DNA of 64,000 bases from Nocardioides panzhihuensis (GTDB taxonomy: Bacteria; Actinomycetota; Actinomycetes; Propionibacteriales; Nocardioidaceae): contig NZ_JACBZR010000001.1 in assembly GCF_013408335.1 (NCBI RefSeq), forward strand, positions 1,984,001-2,048,000. Direction: 5' to 3'. How positions within the stretch are numbered: the stretch's first letter is position 1; each line of letters opens with the position of its first letter. Positions 16,301-23,915 of the stretch are shown here, one piece after another. The notes under the pieces were generated by a model. That model was not told the DNA's origin and ran no database searches. It saw only the letters and a list, made by a program, of their open reading frames with translations. A program made the position numbers and the translations under genes.

Positions 16301-17146
16301 GTCCGCGCGCTGCAGCCGACGGCGGCGGAGCGGACCGACTACGTCTCGACCTATGCCGGGGTCACCTGGTACGAGAACGTGACCCACGAGAGCGGCTGGG
16401 AGCAGCGAGGCGTACGCCAGGCGTACGAGCCGCGCAGCGCCACGGTGCGCAGCTGGTTCGCTCCTGTGGTCGCGCCCCGTACGGGCGACGGCTACTGGGG
16501 TCCGCGACACAGCGGCGACTGGTTCGCGGTCAACGTGCCCGATGCCAGTGGCACGGCCGGCATCACCGGCGGGTTCCCGTGGGGCGAGACCCCGGTGACC
16601 TCCCGTCTCTTCCAGGGCGACACCCTGGTGCGGGAGAGCGTCAGCCACGCGGTCCAGACGGCCGTCCCCGAGGTCGACGGCCCGCAGACGTACCGGTTCG
16701 AGATCGACACCGATGCGGCAGACGACACCCACCGCTACTCGACCAGCACCCGTACGTCCTGGACCTTCGTCGCCGACCAGGCCGATCCCGTCCCGTCCGG
16801 TGAGCAGGGCACGGCGCTGCCGCTCCTTCAGCTCGACTACGACGTGGAGACCGCGCTGGACGGCACGGTCCGTGCCGGTGCCCAGGTTCCGCTCGCCGTG
16901 ATGCCCTACACGGTGCCAGGCGCGCTGCGCGCGGGCTCGGTGACCGGGGCGGCGCTGGAGGTCAGCTACGACGGCGGCAAGTCCTGGACAGCGGCGAAGC
17001 TGAGCAAGGACGGTGACCGTTGGGAGACGCGCCTGCGGATCCCCTCACGTGGCGCCGATCTGGTGTCGCTGCGGGCCACCGCCCGTGACGACGCCGGCAA
17101 CGCGGTGACCCAGAAGGTGGTCTCCGCGTTCGGGATCAAGCGCTAG
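13349..17146 (+). CDS. Large secreted S8 (subtilisin-like) serine peptidase
   Basis: 1265 residues. An Ala-rich signal peptide ends near SAHA (residue 35). The catalytic triad is Asp257 (VLDTGID), His290 (HGHGTHVAS) and Ser461 (NGTSMATPH), with Asn385 as the oxyanion residue. A propeptide of about 200 residues precedes the domain. After residue 500 there are several beta-rich segments, and about residues 840-930 resemble a PA-type insert. It is much longer than simple subtilisins, like the 1100-1300 residue secreted proteases of Streptomyces. The ATG at 13349 places the signal peptide correctly. A regulator gene is divergent. Confidence 0.92.
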   Translation: MRPPTRTGLSAATRAVAAAAAATALAATMATSAHATPGTEPSPEAPKTDAGRTTAGTAPRTPALDDGRTTITLVTGDVIDVTATDDGVLTVGFDPAADAIETQQVGDHLYAIPVSAKPYLAAGTLDRRLFDVTALLEMRYDDESVDATPLILEQASARAKAAKLPGTERTLDLPSIDADAVAVSKKKAPAFWAAVATDGGTSSRAAGPAGKLGAGIEKIWLDGKAETTLDRSTAQIGAPEAWAAGFDGKGARVAVLDTGIDASHPDVADQVDEAQSFVPGEEATDDVHGHGTHVASTVLGTGSASDGAYKGVAPGADLLVGKVLDNGGYGQDSWIIAGMEWGAANADIVSMSLGDSSLNDGTDPMAQALDALSKETGALFVVAAGNSYAEGSLGSPGTADAALTVGAVDDGDVRADFSSYGPRVGDHAIKPDLTAPGVGIVAARSAQSGGEGSYTSMNGTSMATPHVAGAAAILKGANPALSGEQLKNALVSSAADIDAPAYEVGTGRLDVPAALDGVEGSGDGFLGFYGWPHDGDEPASGTVTYTNSTDADVTLALSTDVIGPDGKASDLVSLSADEVVVPAGGSAEVTISADADDAPRAGKYSGAVVATDASGEVTVRTATALVKEEERYGLDIMALDRSGEPASGYVDFYRYGDQFVSTLPIDPATGKVATQRLQPGTYSATAFLDVAGSAGPGSTGVALVGDPQVVVTDEDQSLVLDARGADELTLKTPKDSDVAYRRFQFFNDSGIGGLYATFGATYAVPVDIDSIYAEATGPVDSAEFDFAVRWRATEPALDVTARSPRPTGFDPVYQLGSARLDGRVSLRAVAAGKGTSADYAGVDAKGRAVLVTREDAVTAAEREAAAQAAGAALLVVVNDRPGPLVEVVTQDDVPVVSVRSDQGAKLLAAAAKGALTLEGEAVEFPSYLYDVSKSWPGQIPAELALAPTTKQLATVESRFTDTEERLAVEDRADCRDYQWPPCLSVRALQPTAAERTDYVSTYAGVTWYENVTHESGWEQRGVRQAYEPRSATVRSWFAPVVAPRTGDGYWGPRHSGDWFAVNVPDASGTAGITGGFPWGETPVTSRLFQGDTLVRESVSHAVQTAVPEVDGPQTYRFEIDTDAADDTHRYSTSTRTSWTFVADQADPVPSGEQGTALPLLQLDYDVETALDGTVRAGAQVPLAVMPYTVPGALRAGSVTGAALEVSYDGGKSWTAAKLSKDGDRWETRLRIPSRGADLVSLRATARDDAGNAVTQKVVSAFGIKR

Positions 17147-17157
17147 CCGAACGAAAC

Positions 17158-17192
17158 AGGCCCGCAGGTCACCACCGGTGACCTGCGGGCCT
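17158..17192. terminator. Bidirectional terminator between subtilase and marR
   Basis: A perfect 16-bp stem (17158-17173 with 17177-17192) and a three-base loop, placed between the convergent stops at 17146 and 17203. Confidence 0.85.
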
Positions 17193-17202
17193 GACGTACG
17201 TC

Positions 17203-17694
17203 CTAGGCCGCGGAGCCGTCCGCGGCGGCCTCGGCCGGCTTGGCCTCGAGCCGCTCGAGAACACCCTGGTAGAGCTTGGTCAGGGACGCGACCTCCTCGG
17301 GCGTGAACGCGTCGAACATGATCTGGCGGATCAGCTTCACGTGCTCGGGGGCGGCGGCCTTGATGGCCTCGAGCCCGGCAGGGGTGAGATCGACATAGGC
17401 TCCGCGCCGGTCATCCAGGCACTCACGACGCTCGACGAGTCCGCGCGCGGCCATCCGCATCACCTGGCGCGAGAGCCGGCTCTTCTCCCACTGGAGCTTG
17501 TCACCGAGCTCGAACATCCGCAGCGAGCGGTCGGGGACGTCGGTCAGGTTGACCAGGACGTCGTAGTCGGCGAGGGAGAGGCCGTTGTTGGCCTGGAGGT
17601 CGCGGTTCATCCGTGCGGTGAGCTGTGCGTTGACGGCCAGCCAGGCACGCCACGCGACCTGCTCGTCGTTGCTGAGCCACTTGACCTCATCCAT
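17203..17694 (-). CDS. MarR-family transcriptional regulator
   Basis: 163 residues. The winged-helix core runs from about 45 to 115, with DYDVLVNLTDVPDRSLRMFE and a recognition helix near WEKSRLSRQVMRM, then the wing RRECLDDRRGAYVDLTPAG. A -10 box TAAGGT (17702-17707, minus strand) ends seven bases before the ATG, so the mRNA should be leaderless. The gene is divergent from a VOC-family gene, which is a likely target. Confidence 0.9.
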   Translation of the reverse strand: MDEVKWLSNDEQVAWRAWLAVNAQLTARMNRDLQANNGLSLADYDVLVNLTDVPDRSLRMFELGDKLQWEKSRLSRQVMRMAARGLVERRECLDDRRGAYVDLTPAGLEAIKAAAPEHVKLIRQIMFDAFTPEEVASLTKLYQGVLERLEAKPAEAAADGSAA

Positions 17695-17773
17695 GAGGGC
17701 TACCTTACCGAGTCGTAATGGGTGTCTTCACCATCACCGCCCGTCGGCGCAGGTCGTCGCCGGCTACGAAAAC

Positions 17774-17794
17774 AGTTGATGCAGAAACTAGACT
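17774..17794. promoter_or_regulatory. Possible MarR operator and -10 box in the marR-VOC intergenic region
   Basis: AGTT at 17774-17777 and AACT at 17786-17789 form a small inverted repeat with an eight-base centre. It overlaps TAGACT (17789-17794), a good -10 box for the VOC gene. Size and position suit a MarR dimer, but the arms are short. Confidence 0.35.
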
Positions 17795-17862
17795 CTGTTC
17801 AGGCCCCTTGGGCGCCGACCACGTTGGGCAGGTCGGGCTCCGGCACCGGCATGAGGAGAGCG

Positions 17863-18357
17863 ATGAGCATCGACATGGACTTCATCACGAAGGACCGTGA
17901 GCGGATCAAGAAGGAGTACCTCCGCGAGGAGGCACGCCGCCCCGCCAGCACCGCGCGCGGGATCCATCACACCGCGCTGCTCGCCTCGGACGTACGCAGG
18001 TCGATCGAGTTCTACCAGGGGCTCCTGGAGTTCCCGCTGACCGAGATCTTCGAGAACCGCGACTACGCCGGCTCCGACCACTTCTTCTTCGACGTCGGCG
18101 CGGGCAACCTGCTGGCCTTCTTCACCCTCCCCGGGCTGGACCTGGGGGAGTACGCGGAGGTGCTCGGCGGGCTGCACCACATCGCGATCTCGGTGACCAC
18201 TGAGAAGTGGGACTACCTGCGCGCGAAGCTGGACGACGCCGGGGTCGACTACCTGATCGAGTCGAAGTCGTCGATCTACTTCAAGGGCCCCGACGGCGAG
18301 CGGCTCGAGCTCCTCGCCGACCCGCTGGGGGAGATGTACGGAACCAAGGTCCTCTGA
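17863..18357 (+). CDS. VOC-family dioxygenase/glyoxalase-like protein
   Basis: 164 residues from the ATG at 17863, preceded by GAGGAG. One VOC module has putative metal ligands in GIHHTALLASD (His), GLHHIAISV (His) and GERLELLADP (Glu). This 2-His-1-Glu pattern suits metal binding. The N-terminus (MDFITKDRERIKKEYLREEA) is a charged helix. It is divergent from marR, suggesting response to an aromatic or reactive compound. The substrate is not known. Confidence 0.85.
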   Translation: MSIDMDFITKDRERIKKEYLREEARRPASTARGIHHTALLASDVRRSIEFYQGLLEFPLTEIFENRDYAGSDHFFFDVGAGNLLAFFTLPGLDLGEYAEVLGGLHHIAISVTTEKWDYLRAKLDDAGVDYLIESKSSIYFKGPDGERLELLADPLGEMYGTKVL

Positions 18358-18378
18358 CCGGACCGCGGAACCGGTGAG

Positions 18379-18412
18379 ACGGCCGGGACGGGCGCGTGCC
18401 CGTCCCGGTCGT
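18379..18412. terminator. Bidirectional terminator
   Basis: A 15-bp GC-rich stem with one G-T pair (18379-18393 with 18398-18412) and loop GCGT, between the convergent VOC gene and the hypothetical gene at 18417. Confidence 0.75.
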
Positions 18413-18416
18413 CTGC

Positions 18417-19025
18417 TCAAGGACGGTCGAACGGGTCCTCGGGCACCTCGAGCTCGAGCTGCTCCTCATAGACCTGCTCCTCGGCCCGTCGGTCGGCGAG
18501 CCACGCCGTCAGCGCCACCACGACCAGCTGCGAGCGGGACTCCGCGGCCATCTCGTGGACCATGGCATCGAGCACGTCGACGTTGGTCGCCAGCAGGCGC
18601 AGGGGCATCGTGACGTACGGATCCTCGAGCCGTTTCGGCTTCGGGACGTTGCGCATGAAGGTGCCGTCGGAGACGGGCCTGGTCTTCTCGCGCAGCGCCG
18701 CCTGGTGGGCCCGCAGGAGGACCGGGAGCCGGGGGCGCGTCGCCGCGACGGCGTCGAGCATCACGTCGACGAGCGAGCGCGGGACCTCCTGGCTGTAGTT
18801 CTTCCACTGCGCAGCCAGGGACGCTGGCACGGAGAGACTGATCGCCTGCACCGGCATGCCCTGGCGGCGCCCGGCACCCTCGCGCCGGGACTTGGTGCGG
18901 TGAGCAGGGGTGCCCTTGCGGGAGATCGGGTCGAGTTTGACGGGCGAGTCCACGGACGCCTCGCTGGCAGCTGTCGCCGGAGCGGTGGTCTCGTCGGTGG
19001 CGGATGGGGAAGATGAATCCGACAC
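18417..19025 (-). CDS. Hypothetical protein with two ribbon-helix-helix-like segments
   Basis: 202 residues from a GTG preceded by AGGAG. Residues 1-55 are Ser/Thr/Arg-rich and disordered. Residues 58-95 (VQAISLSVPASLAAQW, then a helix ending VDVMLDAV) and 138-180 (VTMPLRLLATNVDVLDAMV, then a helix through VALTAWLADRR) each read as a strand followed by two helices. The C-terminus is acidic. This could be a tandem RHH DNA-binding protein, but no family is recognised. Confidence 0.65.
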   Translation of the reverse strand: MSDSSSPSATDETTAPATAASEASVDSPVKLDPISRKGTPAHRTKSRREGAGRRQGMPVQAISLSVPASLAAQWKNYSQEVPRSLVDVMLDAVAATRPRLPVLLRAHQAALREKTRPVSDGTFMRNVPKPKRLEDPYVTMPLRLLATNVDVLDAMVHEMAAESRSQLVVVALTAWLADRRAEEQVYEEQLELEVPEDPFDRP

Positions 19026-19160
19026 GGTGAGCTCCTGGGTTGGGGGTGTTCCTTCGGTCAGGGTTGATTCTGTCGGAGACCACCGACAGTTTCAGTGACG
19101 GATGGGACCTGAGTGGCTTCTGGGACCGCTCTGGCCGGATGTATGTGGGGTCTAGGGACG

Positions 19161-19170
19161 CGCGCTATCG
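19161..19170. repeat. Single GCGCTATCGC decamer
   Basis: Matches the decamer at 6888-6897 and is also followed by ACA. It lies in the 219-base gap upstream of the RHH-like gene and downstream of gntK. No inverted partner is visible nearby. Confidence 0.35.
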
Positions 19171-19200
19171 CACAGCGAGTTCGCCGGATGGGCCAATGCA

Positions 19201-19230
19201 CAGGGGCGTCGCCTGCCGGCGACGCCCCTG
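19201..19230 (-). terminator. Terminator after gntK
   Basis: A 13-bp perfect stem (19201-19213 with 19218-19230), four-base loop, 15 bases beyond the gntK stop on the minus strand. Confidence 0.75.
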
Positions 19231-19244
19231 TTGAAACCCGCTGA

Positions 19245-19760
19245 TCAGGTCAGGAGGCTGCGCGCCATGGTGCTGGCGAGGTAGTGGTCCACGATCGCGT
19301 CGATGTCCTGGTCGACGTCGATGGTCGTGCCCGGCTCGTCGGAGGCGAGGGGTTCGAGGGCGGTGAACTGCGATCGCAGCAGGGACGCCGGCATGAAGTG
19401 GCCCGCGCGGCCGGCGAGGCGCGCCTCGATGACTTCCGGGGTACCGCTGAGGTGGAGGAGCTGGAGCCCGTGGGTGCGGCTGTGGAGCAGGTCGCGGTAG
19501 CTGCGCTTGAGCGCTGAGCAGCTCAGCACGGCGCCGGTCGGCTCATGTTCGGCCAACCAGTCGCCGAGCGTCTCCAGCCAGGGACGTCGGTCGTCATCGT
19601 CGAGCGGGCGCCCGGAGGCCATCTTCGCGATGTTCTCCGGCGGGTGGAAGTCGTCGGCGTCGGCGAAGGCGACCTGGAGTCGCTGGGCGATGGCAGCGCC
19701 GACGGTGGACTTGCCGGAGCCGGAGACGCCCATGACGACGAGGAGGGGGTGCTGTGTCAC
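19245..19760 (-). CDS. gntK: Gluconokinase
   Basis: 171 residues from a GTG. The P-loop GVSGSGKST (11-19) and the family blocks FADADDFHPPENIAKMASG and CSALKRSYRDLLR-like (CSALKRSYRDLL) are clear. It phosphorylates gluconate to 6-phosphogluconate for the pentose phosphate route. A GntR/FadR-type regulator is divergent 96 bases away, the usual arrangement. No gluconate permease is adjacent here. Confidence 0.92.
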   Translation of the reverse strand: MTQHPLLVVMGVSGSGKSTVGAAIAQRLQVAFADADDFHPPENIAKMASGRPLDDDDRRPWLETLGDWLAEHEPTGAVLSCSALKRSYRDLLHSRTHGLQLLHLSGTPEVIEARLAGRAGHFMPASLLRSQFTALEPLASDEPGTTIDVDQDIDAIVDHYLASTMARSLLT

Positions 19761-19856
19761 GCGTCACAGCGTGCACGAAAAGGCATCCGTTTGCAAGACC
19801 GGTCACGGAAAAAGGACTCTGATTGTGGCGATCGGGGAATATGGGACGATGCCGCC

Positions 19857-20576
19857 GTGACGACTTCCAGCGGTGGTGCCGTACGGCGGCTGCATCAGAG
19901 CGTCCGGGACGCCCTCGGACGCGACATCGTCTCCGGTGAGCTCCCGACGGGGGCGGTCCTCACCCTGGAAGGGATCCAGGCGACGTACGACGTCTCGCGC
20001 CCGATCGCCCGGGAGGCCGTGCGCGTGCTCCAGGCGATGGGGATGGTCACGACCCGGCGACGAGTCGGCATCACGGTCCTGCCCCGACAGGAGTGGAATC
20101 TCTTCGACCCGCTCGTCATCCGGTGGCGCCTCGACGGCGAGGGCCGCCGCGAGCAGCTGCTGTCGCTCTCCGAGCTGCGTCGCGGGTTCGAGCCGATCGC
20201 TGCCCGCCTCGCTGCCGAGCGTGCCGAGCCGGAGCATCACGGCGCCCTCGCCCAAGCAGTGGTGGACATGGTCGTGCACGCCTCAGCCGGCGACCTGGAG
20301 GCCTACCTGGACGCCGACACCACCTTCCACCGGGTGCTCCTCAACGCCTGCGGCAACGAGATGCTCGCCGCCTTCGGCGACCTCGTCGCCGAGCTCCTCG
20401 CCGGCCGTACGCACCACCACCTGATGCCGGACACACCGAACCCGACCGCCATCGAGCTGCACGAGAAGGTGGCGCTCTCCATCCGCAACGGCGACCCCGC
20501 AGGGGCCGAGGAAGCCATGCGCGCCATCATCGACGAGGCCGCCGAAGCCCTGGCCTCCGCCGACGACCCGCCGTAG
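19857..20576 (+). CDS. GntR-family (FadR subfamily) regulator
   Basis: 239 residues from the GTG at 19857. The N-terminal winged helix (GAVLTLEGIQATYDVSRPIAR) is followed by a helical FCD ligand domain from about residue 95. That domain holds metal-ligand candidates Asp and His in DADTTFHRVLLNACGN and a later His in IELHEKV. It is divergent from gntK and probably represses it in the absence of gluconate or 6-phosphogluconate. Confidence 0.88.
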   Translation: MTTSSGGAVRRLHQSVRDALGRDIVSGELPTGAVLTLEGIQATYDVSRPIAREAVRVLQAMGMVTTRRRVGITVLPRQEWNLFDPLVIRWRLDGEGRREQLLSLSELRRGFEPIAARLAAERAEPEHHGALAQAVVDMVVHASAGDLEAYLDADTTFHRVLLNACGNEMLAAFGDLVAELLAGRTHHHLMPDTPNPTAIELHEKVALSIRNGDPAGAEEAMRAIIDEAAEALASADDPP

Positions 20577-20653
20577 GGGTACCGATTGGAGGCCGCCCGG
20601 CGCCGTGCGGTAATGTTCGGAGCGCTTCGAACGGAGAGATCCGCTCGCAGTTT

Positions 20654-20727
<74 letters not shown>

Positions 20728-20733
20728 CAGATT

Positions 20734-20770
20734 CGCCCCTGACCTGCATCGCAGGTCAGGGGCGTTTTTT
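20734..20770 (+). terminator. Rho-independent terminator of the tRNA-Pro gene
   Basis: A perfect 14-bp stem (20734-20747 with 20751-20764) and loop ATC, followed by six T residues (20765-20770). Confidence 0.93.
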
Positions 20771-20874
20771 GCGTCTGTCTGCAAGGTTCACCACGTTGCC
20801 GGGCGACGGAGCCGTTCGCTATCGCTCCGAGGGTGCGGAATTCGTGCCTGCGGCGACGCCGTACGCAGCCGTCC

Positions 20875-21522
20875 TCATGTGGCGAACTCGTCGACCGCGG
20901 TCAATACCCGGCGGTCAAAGGTGTGGCGCTGGGTGGCGAGTTCCTCTCCAGTTGGTGCTTCTCCGACGATGAGGTTCCCCCGGTCGTCGACCGACTGAGG
21001 CTGGTCCTCCGCATCCGGAAGCACCGCGACGGCAGACTTCGCGAACCCACAGTAGTAGGCGATGCCCTCGCTCAGTTGAGCCTCCAGAAGGTCGACCATG
21101 GGCGCGACGATCGGGTCCTCGGCGGTAGCACCGGCGAGCCCGAGCCACAGAATGCGCTTCCCTGCCAACCGCGGAGCGCTGCGACCGTAGGCGAACCCGT
21201 AGTTCCACACGCGGTCGATCCACCCTTTGAGGAGCGCCGGCGTGCTCTGCCAGTAGATCGGGAAGACCACGACCAGCAGGTCGGCGGCGAGGACTCGTTC
21301 CATGTGCCGCTGCACTTGCATCGAGTACGCCTTGTCCCGATTGTTCCAGTCGGGCTCGTCCTCGACCGTCATCCTGGGGTCGAACCCCTCTGCGCGCAGG
21401 TCGAGGACATCGATCTCATGCTCGGCCGCACGGAGTCGTTCGGCGACCAGGTCGGCGACGTGCGCGGTTCGTGAGTCGGGTCGGTGATGCGAGAGGACGA
21501 CGAGCGTTCGTGTGTATGTCAT
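20875..21522 (-). CDS. NAD(P)H oxidoreductase, flavodoxin-like fold (MdaB/KefF type)
   Basis: 215 residues from the ATG at 21522; the frame upstream of it is unconserved. Typical features are TLVVLSHHRPDSRT at the start, DLRAEGFDPRMT, and FPIYWQSTPALLKGWIDRV, the flavin-binding block with the PXYW pattern. Such enzymes reduce quinones or nitro compounds with FMN or FAD. It is divergent from an AraC regulator across 80 bases that contain a long inverted repeat. Confidence 0.88.
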   Translation of the reverse strand: MTYTRTLVVLSHHRPDSRTAHVADLVAERLRAAEHEIDVLDLRAEGFDPRMTVEDEPDWNNRDKAYSMQVQRHMERVLAADLLVVVFPIYWQSTPALLKGWIDRVWNYGFAYGRSAPRLAGKRILWLGLAGATAEDPIVAPMVDLLEAQLSEGIAYYCGFAKSAVAVLPDAEDQPQSVDDRGNLIVGEAPTGEELATQRHTFDRRVLTAVDEFAT

Positions 21523-21543
21523 GAGATGAGTACAGCGCGCTGC

Positions 21544-21602
21544 GTGTAGACGATCCATGGGTTGAAGGCTCTGATCGATAGGGGTTCGTCTACACTTTAG
21601 GT
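21544..21602. promoter_or_regulatory. Operator and promoter between oxidoreductase and AraC genes
   Basis: GTGTAGACGA at 21544-21553 and its exact reverse complement TCGTCTACAC at 21586-21595, 32 bases apart. The right half-site overlaps TACACT (21591-21596), a -10 box six bases before the AraC ATG. Occupancy of both half-sites, perhaps with looping, would repress the AraC gene and control the divergent gene. Confidence 0.65.
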
Positions 21603-22541
21603 ATGGATCCACTGAGCTCGCTCCTGTCAGGCATCCGTGCTGAAGGCTCCGTCGTGACCTCGGCCGTGCTGAGCACGCCGTGGTCCATCCGTTTTGTGGA
21701 CGAGGCGGTACTGACGATGGTCACGGTGCTGCGTGGCGGCGGCGTGCTTCACCTCGCCGACGGAGATAACCGGAGGGTGAGGCCGGGGGAGACCGCGCTC
21801 GTACGCGGTCCTGCTCCGTTCTTGCTCGCCGACCGTGCCGACGTTGCGGATGACCCCGCGACGAGCTACGAGGTCGCCTGCTTCCTGTGCGAGGACGAGG
21901 ACCACTACGTCGCGCCTTCACCCCACGCGGACGCGACGACCCTCGTGGTCGGCGTATACCGAACGGTGGGCCATCGATCGAACAGGGTCCTCGACACACT
22001 TCCGACAGTGCTGATCGTCCAGGAGGAGCCCGGCGTCTGCGACTGGATGGAATCGGTGGCCTGTGACGCTGCGAACCATCAACCTGGATCGCAGGCGCTC
22101 ATGGACCGGATGCTCGACTGGGCCCTGGTGTGCACTCTGCGTACCTGGTTCGAACGAGTTGGCGCCGAGGCACCGGCGTGGTACCGCGGGCTGGCAGACC
22201 CCGTAGTCGGACCAGCCCTCGATGCGGTCCATCGCCGACCGACCGAGCGATGGACGGTGGCTCGAATGGCGGCCGAGGCCGGCGTGTCGCGGGCGCTGTT
22301 CGCCCGCCGATTCCGCGAGGTCGTCGGCCGTCCACCCTTGACGTACGTCACCGAGCATCGCCTCGACGAGGCATCCGATCTTCTGGTGAGTACGGACCTG
22401 GGCGTCGCACAGATCGCCAAGACGGTCGGATACGCCGACTCGTTCGGGTTCAGCGCGGCATTCAAGCGGGTCCGTGGCAGCAGCCCGACCGCGTTCAGAC
22501 GCGCATCGTCATCCACTTCCCGCGGTTTTAACGATCGCTAG
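21603..22541 (+). CDS. AraC-family regulator with N-terminal cupin
   Basis: 312 residues. The N-terminal cupin (AraC_binding_6/Cupin_6 type) includes VLRGGGVLHLADGDNRR and the long region to about residue 190. The C-terminal HTH pair includes WTVARMAAEAGVSRALFAR and LGVAQIAKTVGYADSFGFS. The mRNA should be leaderless. It is divergent from the NAD(P)H oxidoreductase, a frequent AraC/quinone-reductase pairing. Confidence 0.9.
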   Translation: MDPLSSLLSGIRAEGSVVTSAVLSTPWSIRFVDEAVLTMVTVLRGGGVLHLADGDNRRVRPGETALVRGPAPFLLADRADVADDPATSYEVACFLCEDEDHYVAPSPHADATTLVVGVYRTVGHRSNRVLDTLPTVLIVQEEPGVCDWMESVACDAANHQPGSQALMDRMLDWALVCTLRTWFERVGAEAPAWYRGLADPVVGPALDAVHRRPTERWTVARMAAEAGVSRALFARRFREVVGRPPLTYVTEHRLDEASDLLVSTDLGVAQIAKTVGYADSFGFSAAFKRVRGSSPTAFRRASSSTSRGFNDR

Positions 22542-22624
22542 CAGTGATGCCTGGGCACGTTGTGCGATCGGGTTCGGCGAGCCGTGGTCAGGTGATCGCC
22601 TCCTGGACGTGGAGTGGGTCTATC

Positions 22625-22966
22625 TCAGAGGACTGGTCCGCGGACCTCTTGTGGCCAACCGCAGCCCTCCGCGAGCCGGCCGGCCCAGTACTTGGCGGTC
22701 TCGACGTCGGGTACGTCGACGACGACGAAGCCGCCGAGGTGCTCCTTGGTCTCGACGTAGGGGCCGTCGGTGACCACGGTGGTTCCGCTGGTGGCATCGG
22801 CGCTGTGGACGGTGTGGTCGTCTGCGAGGCCACCGCCGAACACCCAGACGCCGGCGTCCATCATCTCGCGGCTGACGGCGCTGGACGGCTCCACTCTGCT
22901 CTGGAACCACTCTTCGGTGTGGTCGCCGCACCACTGGGCGTTGAAGTAGATGATGTAGTTCGCCAT
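22625..22966 (-). CDS. YCII/DGPF-domain protein
   Basis: 113 residues with the DGPYVETKEHLGGF block typical of the YCII-related (DGPF) family, a ferredoxin-like fold with a conserved His/Asp pair in related enzymes. GAGGAG lies before the ATG. These genes often travel with sigma factors of the ECF type, but none is adjacent. The biochemical role is unknown. Confidence 0.85.
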   Translation of the reverse strand: MANYIIYFNAQWCGDHTEEWFQSRVEPSSAVSREMMDAGVWVFGGGLADDHTVHSADATSGTTVVTDGPYVETKEHLGGFVVVDVPDVETAKYWAGRLAEGCGWPQEVRGPVL

Positions 22967-23053
22967 GTCGACTCCTCGAGGGCAGGGCGGACCGGGTGTC
23001 CGCTCTCTACTGTTCCACGAACGAGCGCGACCGGATACGACAGTCGGACGACC

Positions 23054-23380
23054 TCAGTCCAGCTCGAATCGATCGCGACGGCCGTCCTCAGGCGTCGCGG
23101 TGACGCCTGGTTCGCCTGCGCCTGATGTGCTCGAGACCTCGTGATGGTGCCGATAGGTCCGGGCCAGGTCGCAGATCATGAACGCGACCAGTGCGCCGCC
23201 CCAGACCGCGAGGCCGACCCAGGCGAAGAGCTCGCCCATCGTGATGGCCTGTGATTCTGCTGATGCCAGCAGGTGAGCGTGCTCGGGTCTGGTCGGTTCG
23301 GTGCCGTTCGTATCGGCATCGGTGAGCGGTTGGGGCGACGACGCGCCCATAACCGATCGATCCCACAGGGTGGTCGTCAT
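23054..23380 (-). CDS. Small single-pass membrane protein, unknown function
   Basis: 108 residues from an ATG with GGAGG upstream. A single membrane segment at about residues 50-72 (LFAWVGLAVWGGALVAF) is followed by a positive patch ARTYRHHHE. Both ends are polar and low complexity. No family is recognised. Confidence 0.55.
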   Translation of the reverse strand: MTTTLWDRSVMGASSPQPLTDADTNGTEPTRPEHAHLLASAESQAITMGELFAWVGLAVWGGALVAFMICDLARTYRHHHEVSSTSGAGEPGVTATPEDGRRDRFELD

Positions 23381-23738
23381 CTCTGAGCCTCCATCGGATG
23401 GTCCGACGAAGGTCTTCCTCAGCGGGTGCTCCGCGGGCCGGGCGGCAAGCCGTGATGACGACACGTGGCGATGGAGGTACTCCCCTTCGAGAACATGCTA
23501 ACGCGGGCCGACTCAACTTCGACAGGGCTTCGACGCATCAATGGGAGCGTGGATGGTTACCGGCGGTCCACTCGATGAAGCAGTCTGGGTGACTACTTCT
23601 AGCCGCGTGGCAGGGAAAAGTGACACCACGATGAGTCGTCGGGTGCCGCGACCCCGGCAACAGTCCGGGGTCGCGGTCCGTTTCATCTGACACCGGTTTC
23701 CGGCCCACGAAGTGCCGACATGGGGCGATACTCGAGAG
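23381..23738 (+). other. Intergenic region with one terminator-like hairpin
   Basis: 358 bases with no supportable gene. The only clear structure is a 12-bp perfect stem at 23646-23657 with 23665-23676 (loop CAACAGT), followed by TCCGTTTCATC. It could end a short transcript or insulate the downstream small genes. Confidence 0.6.
23646..23676 (+). terminator. Terminator-like hairpin
   Basis: CCGCGACCCCGG pairs perfectly with CCGGGGTCGCGG; a moderately T-rich run follows on the plus strand. Confidence 0.55.
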
Positions 23739-23882
23739 ATGACGAAGCAGCCCCCGGAAGACTTCAGCAAGCTCCCGCCCTCGGTGCCGCTGGAGGAGAC
23801 GGTCGCCTACCAGGCCGAGGAGATTCCGCTCGGTCCCGAAGGTGGTGGGGGCGGGATCGACGGCGCCGGAGACGGCGACTGA
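23739..23882 (+). CDS. 47-residue small protein, unknown function
   Basis: Starts MTKQPPEDFSKLPPSVPLE, is acidic throughout and ends in a Gly-rich, acidic tail. GAGAG lies just before the ATG. Codon use is high-GC at third positions as in neighbours, which supports a real gene. It precedes the HMA-like gene by 33 bases and may be co-transcribed with it. No family is recognised. Confidence 0.5.
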   Translation: MTKQPPEDFSKLPPSVPLEETVAYQAEEIPLGPEGGGGGIDGAGDGD

Positions 23883-23915
23883 GCGCCGCTCGGTCGGGCG
23901 CCGGAAGCCGGATGC

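Noticed and set aside
13814..16732. A 972-residue open frame on the minus strand opposite the subtilase gene
   Set aside because: It mirrors a real high-GC gene: the plus strand has a signal peptide and a full catalytic triad, while the minus frame has no domain, no ribosome-binding site and Val/Gly/Arg/Asp-rich composition typical of an antisense shadow.
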